The notes under the pieces: model-generated
What the model was told of the DNA's origin: nothing
The model's database searches: none
What the model saw: the letters and a program-made list of their open reading frames with translations, nothing else
From: Verrucomicrobiota bacterium
GTDB taxonomy: Bacteria > Verrucomicrobiota > Verrucomicrobiia > Opitutales > Opitutaceae
Assembly: GCA_030832235.1 (NCBI GenBank)
Contig: JAURJO010000429.1
Span: forward strand, 1-9,842
Length of the DNA: 9,842 bases
Reading direction: 5' to 3'
Part shown: piece after piece, positions 6,749 through 9,842 of the stretch
Position numbering within the stretch: position 1 is the stretch's first letter
How the letters are laid out: each line of letters starts with the position of its first letter
Program-made: the position numbers and the translations under genes

Positions 6749-8008
6749 ATGCCCCTCTCCCGTCGCACCTTCCTTCGTTCCGCCGCCATCGCCGGCATCG
6801 CCGGCACCGGGTCAGCCCGCTCCCGCGCCGCCGCTCCGGCTCCGCGCGTCACCAAAGGCGACCTTGACCGCATCCTGGATGAACCGGTGCTGAGCACGGG
6901 ATTCCTCACCTCGCCGGTACGCGTCGAGTCGGTCGACCTTCTCCGCAACGGGAAGCATTACCTGCTGCGCACACGGTCCGCGGACGGCGTCGAAGTCATC
7001 ACGGTGCCGAATCCATCCCGGATGGCGGAGGCGTTCCCGATTTTTCTGAAGAACATCCGCCCGGTTTTCCTACGGCAGGATGCTCGGCGCCTCGAGGACC
7101 TGCTCTGGGAGGTCTACCGCCACGGCTCCAATTACAAGTTGCAGGGCATCGCGCTTTGGTCCGGCGTCGCCGCCATCGAGATGGCGCTCCTGGAACTGAT
7201 GGCCCGTACGGCGCAGCGCCCCGTCGCGGACCTGTTCGGCGGCGCGATCCGTCGCGACATTCCGGTGTACTATGCGAGTGGTAACCGCGGCAACCGGCCC
7301 GAGGAGGAGATCGAATACCTGCGGACGCTCGTGGCGGGCTCCGGGGTGAAGGCGCTGAAGTTCCGGCTGGGCGGACGCATGAGTCGCAACGCGGATTCCC
7401 TGCCGGGCCGTACCGAGACCCTCATCCCGCTCGTGCGGAAATCGTTCGGCGACGCCTTCACCCTCTACGCGGACAGCAACAGCTCGTACGACGTGCCGAA
7501 TGCGATCCGCGTCGGCCGCCTGATGGAGGAGCACGGTTACGCGTTCTACGAGGAGCCCTGTCCGTTTGACTGGCACTGGGAAACCAAGGAGGTCGCCGAC
7601 ACCCTGCGCATCCCCGTGGCCGGCGGGGAACAGGAGTTCAGCCTACGGACGTGGCAGTGGATGATCGAGAACCGCGGGGTCGATATCGTGCAGCCCGACC
7701 TGCACTATGGCGGTGGATACATGCGCGCCACCAAGATCGCGCGCATGGCGTCGGCTGCGGGCATGACCGTGGTGCCGCACATGTCGGGTGGCGGTCTGGG
7801 TTACATGGACGTCGTGCACTTCGCGTCCTTCACCCCGAACACCGGTCCGCACATGGAATTCAAGGGAAACGCCGACCTGCCGTTCTCGTGCGCTACTTCC
7901 TCGCTCCGTTGCGAGGAAGGCCGCGTCCGTTGTCCGTCCGGCCCCGGTTTCGGCGTGGAGATCGACCCGGCCTTCGTGCGGGCCGCGAAGCCCGTGACAC
8001 TCGCCTGA
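6749..8008 (+). CDS. Tat-exported mandelate racemase/muconate lactonizing-type enolase-superfamily protein
   Basis: The 419-aa product begins with a twin-arginine signal (SRRTFLRS, residues 4-11, then AAIAGIAGTGSA), so it should be exported folded, probably with its metal bound. The body is an enolase-superfamily protein: an N-terminal capping domain (about 55-165, ending ARTAQRPVADLFGG) and a TIM barrel. Visible active-site elements are K204-x-R206 (LKFRLGG), the metal ligand D242 (YADSNSSYD), the FYEEP strand (E268/E269), E294 (AGGEQEF), D317 (QPDLHYGGG), H344 (VVPHMSGGG) and E370 (HMEFKG). The Asp/His pair fits a mandelate-racemase-type alpha-proton-abstracting base. Such enzymes are racemases, lactonizing enzymes or sugar-acid dehydratases; the substrate cannot be read from sequence. 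Most relatives are cytoplasmic, so the Tat signal suggests periplasmic carbohydrate or acid turnover. C381, C388 and C395 cluster near the C-terminus. No Shine-Dalgarno precedes ATG 6749. The gene stands alone on its strand, divergent from hslO and convergent with the Aas-type gene. Confidence 0.93.
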   Translation: MPLSRRTFLRSAAIAGIAGTGSARSRAAAPAPRVTKGDLDRILDEPVLSTGFLTSPVRVESVDLLRNGKHYLLRTRSADGVEVITVPNPSRMAEAFPIFLKNIRPVFLRQDARRLEDLLWEVYRHGSNYKLQGIALWSGVAAIEMALLELMARTAQRPVADLFGGAIRRDIPVYYASGNRGNRPEEEIEYLRTLVAGSGVKALKFRLGGRMSRNADSLPGRTETLIPLVRKSFGDAFTLYADSNSSYDVPNAIRVGRLMEEHGYAFYEEPCPFDWHWETKEVADTLRIPVAGGEQEFSLRTWQWMIENRGVDIVQPDLHYGGGYMRATKIARMASAAGMTVVPHMSGGGLGYMDVVHFASFTPNTGPHMEFKGNADLPFSCATSSLRCEEGRVRCPSGPGFGVEIDPAFVRAAKPVTLA

Positions 8009-8011
8009 CCG

Positions 8012-8026
8012 GCGGAAGCGATCCGC
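8012..8026. terminator. Weak hairpin between convergent genes
   Basis: GCGGA and TCCGC form 5-bp arms around an AGCGA loop in the 24-bp gap between two convergent stop codons. The position suits a shared terminator, but the stem is short and no T-tract follows on either strand. Rho-dependent ends or read-through are equally possible. Confidence 0.3.
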
Positions 8027-8032
8027 ACCCGG

Positions 8033-9842
8033 TCACTTCACCGCCTTGAGCGCCAGCTCACGGCATCCCTTCAGGTCGGTCTTCCCCGTTCCCAGCATGG
8101 GAATCTTCTCCACCTGAAGGATGATCTTCGGCACCCAGAGGTTGGGCACACCGTCGGCCACGAGGCGCACGCGCAGGTCCTCGAGCACCACCTCGCGCGT
8201 GGTGAGCATCACTAGGGCCTCGCCCTTCGCGACATCGGGCACACCCGTCACAAACACGTTCGGGGTATCGCCGTGCTCCCAGCCCATCGCGCGCTCGACC
8301 GACTGCTCCACGGTGCCATGTGGCACCATCTCACCGCCGATCTTCGAGAACCGCGAAAGGCGCCCCTCGATGTAGAGAAAGCCGTCGTCGTCGAAACGCC
8401 CGAGGTCACCGGTGACAAACCAGCCGTCATGGAAGGCGGCCGCCGTCTTGGCGGGATCGTCCAGGTAGCCGCCAAAGACATTGGCTCCGCGCAGCAGCAG
8501 CAAGCCGGTGGAGGTTGGCGGCAGTTCAGCGCGGGTGTCCGGATCGACGATGCGTGCCGTCATGCCCGGCATGAGGCGTCCGACCGAACCCGTGCGCTTG
8601 CCCGGCTGGTGCTCGTTGGTCGCGAAGACCATGGGAGGGTCGGGCTGGTTGATGTTGGCCACCGGCGTGGTCTCGGTGAGCCCGTAGCCCTGCAGGATCT
8701 CGATGTGGAAGTTCTCCATGAACCCCTTGTAAAGGTCCTCGGGCAGGCGCTCCGCACCTGTGACGATGAGGTCGAGCGAGCGCAATTCCGCGGGTTTCGC
8801 CTTCTTCATCACGGGACGGATGAACGTGGGCGCGCCGAGCATCACCGTGACACCCTCCGCCGCGATCGCATCGATGATCCGGCGGGTATCGAGCGGACTG
8901 GGTACCGTGACCACCTCGCAGCCTCGGAGCATGGGATACCAGAGCGTGGCGAGAAACCCGAAGCTGTGGAAAATCGGCAGGCAGCCGAGTAGCTTGCACG
9001 TCTCGGGGATCACGGAGAGCGACGACACCTGCGCGCAATTGGCGAGGATGTTGCGATGGGTGAGAACGACGCCCTTCGGTTCGCCCGAGCTGCCGCTGGT
9101 GAAAAGCAAACCGGCCTCCTCGTTGTCTCCCGTGAGCGGCAGGCCCAGCAGATTCGCGCACCACTGGTTCGGAAGAAAAAGCGCGGCCAGCATCCACGGC
9201 ACCATGCCCCGCTTGCCCCCGGCGGCCTCGATCTCGGCCTTGAGGTCGAGCGTACGCTCGGGCCAGGGGAAATTCGGCACCTTCTCCCGCATCACGTTCG
9301 CGGAGATCACGGTGCCGATGCCGCCGATGCGGAGGCTGGCCTCGAGCGCGGCGCGGCCGATCGTGAAATTCAGATTAACCGGAATCTTGCCGGCGGCGAC
9401 GACGGCCAGATTGGCGATGAAGCCGCCGATGCCCGGCGGAAGAACAATGCCGACCCGCCGCTCGGACACCGTGGCCTTGATCCGGCGGCTCAACAATGCC
9501 GCCGCCGCGTAGAGCTGCCCGCAGGTGAGCACGCGTCGTTCCGCGGTGCGATCGACCACGATCACGCGCCGCGGGTGACGGGTGAGCATGCGCACGCATT
9601 CACGGCCCAGGTGGCGCCGCAACGTGGGCCGTTGTTGGAACGCGCGCTCCCCGAGATCGAGCAACTCGCGCCGGGCCCACTCGACGTTTGCCGAGGCCGC
9701 GGGCACCGGCCGGCCGAAAGCGACGTGCACGTCGGTCGGCAGCAAGCGCGGCGATTTCCAGATATATTTATTGCCGGCGAAGGAGAAAACCGAACCCCAC
9801 ACGCCGTCGATCGCAGCGGCGACCAGCTTCTCGGCTTCGGCC
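8033..9842 (-). CDS. aas: Aas-type acyltransferase/acyl-ACP synthetase, C-terminal part (5' end beyond right edge)
   Basis: Aas-type proteins activate fatty acids with ATP onto acyl carrier protein and acylate lysophospholipids at the inner membrane. The 602 visible codons hold the whole AMP-binding domain: LLFTSGSSGEPKGVVLTHRN (ATP-binding loop), LGCLPIFHSFGFL, QGYGLTETTPVANIN, WFVTGDLGRFDDDGFLYIEG, then RFSKIGGEMV and KGEALVMLTT, both close to E. coli Aas, and the C-terminal lysine loop MLGTGKTDLKG. The frame is open through base 9842: upstream of the GTG at 9802 it reads AEAEKLVAAAIDG, continuous with VWGSVFSFAGNKYIWKSPR and FGRPVPA. That segment resembles the end of a PlsC-type acyltransferase domain, so GTG 9802 is internal and the gene is truncated by the window, not broken. 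An MFS lysophospholipid-transporter domain may precede it, as in some LplT-Aas fusions; that is not visible here. The stop is 24 bp from the convergent enolase-superfamily gene. A fatty acyl-CoA ligase is the main alternative activity. Confidence 0.88.
   Translation of the reverse strand, partial: AEAEKLVAAAIDGVWGSVFSFAGNKYIWKSPRLLPTDVHVAFGRPVPAASANVEWARRELLDLGERAFQQRPTLRRHLGRECVRMLTRHPRRVIVVDRTAERRVLTCGQLYAAAALLSRRIKATVSERRVGIVLPPGIGGFIANLAVVAAGKIPVNLNFTIGRAALEASLRIGGIGTVISANVMREKVPNFPWPERTLDLKAEIEAAGGKRGMVPWMLAALFLPNQWCANLLGLPLTGDNEEAGLLFTSGSSGEPKGVVLTHRNILANCAQVSSLSVIPETCKLLGCLPIFHSFGFLATLWYPMLRGCEVVTVPSPLDTRRIIDAIAAEGVTVMLGAPTFIRPVMKKAKPAELRSLDLIVTGAERLPEDLYKGFMENFHIEILQGYGLTETTPVANINQPDPPMVFATNEHQPGKRTGSVGRLMPGMTARIVDPDTRAELPPTSTGLLLLRGANVFGGYLDDPAKTAAAFHDGWFVTGDLGRFDDDGFLYIEGRLSRFSKIGGEMVPHGTVEQSVERAMGWEHGDTPNVFVTGVPDVAKGEALVMLTTREVVLEDLRVRLVADGVPNLWVPKIILQVEKIPMLGTGKTDLKGCRELALKAVK

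Noticed and set aside
5907..6893. A 328-codon plus-strand frame antisense to hslO and running into the enolase-superfamily gene
   Set aside because: Hsp33 on the other strand has the full four-cysteine signature. The frame is Arg/Pro/His-rich and overlaps two real genes.

Overview
This is a high-GC bacterial chromosomal window made of housekeeping and metabolic genes. I see no phage, transposon, CRISPR array, tRNA or rRNA. The dnaG-rpoD pair, GC-rich codon use, an E. coli Aas-like acyl-ACP synthetase fused to an acyltransferase, a Tat-exported enolase-superfamily protein and pyrimidine-rich start sites without Shine-Dalgarno sequences together suggest a Verrucomicrobiota-like genome, perhaps Opitutales. 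That placement is inference from gene style, not from a phylogenetic marker comparison.

Layout from left to right. (1) Bases 273-1, minus strand: the N-terminus of a secreted protein that runs off the left edge. (2) A 214-bp divergent spacer with a candidate promoter and two small dyads. (3) Plus strand: dnaG (primase), rpoD (housekeeping sigma factor) and a small lipoprotein gene, spaced 39 and 44 bp apart. This resembles the dnaG-rpoD core of the macromolecular-synthesis operon and links replication priming to transcription initiation. (4) A strong hairpin at 4704-4732 sits in the 50-bp gap between convergent genes. (5) Minus strand, read from 6662 down to 4740: hslO (Hsp33), pnuC and a stand-alone NadR-type nicotinamide riboside kinase, overlapping by 4 and 8 bp. 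PnuC imports nicotinamide riboside and the kinase phosphorylates it to NMN, so two of the three genes form a compact NAD-salvage route, translationally coupled to a redox-activated chaperone. (6) An 86-bp divergent spacer. (7) Plus strand 6749-8008: a Tat-exported mandelate racemase/muconate lactonizing-type enolase-superfamily protein. (8) Convergent minus-strand gene from the right edge to 8033: the C-terminal part of an Aas-type acyltransferase/acyl-ACP synthetase, cut by the window edge.

The most interesting points are the Hsp33/NR-salvage operon, the pyrimidine-rich SD-less starts contrasted with one perfect SD inside the operon, the Pro-rich tail after sigma region 4.2, and the exported enolase-superfamily enzyme with a KxR motif. 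I found no convincing previously undescribed multi-gene system.
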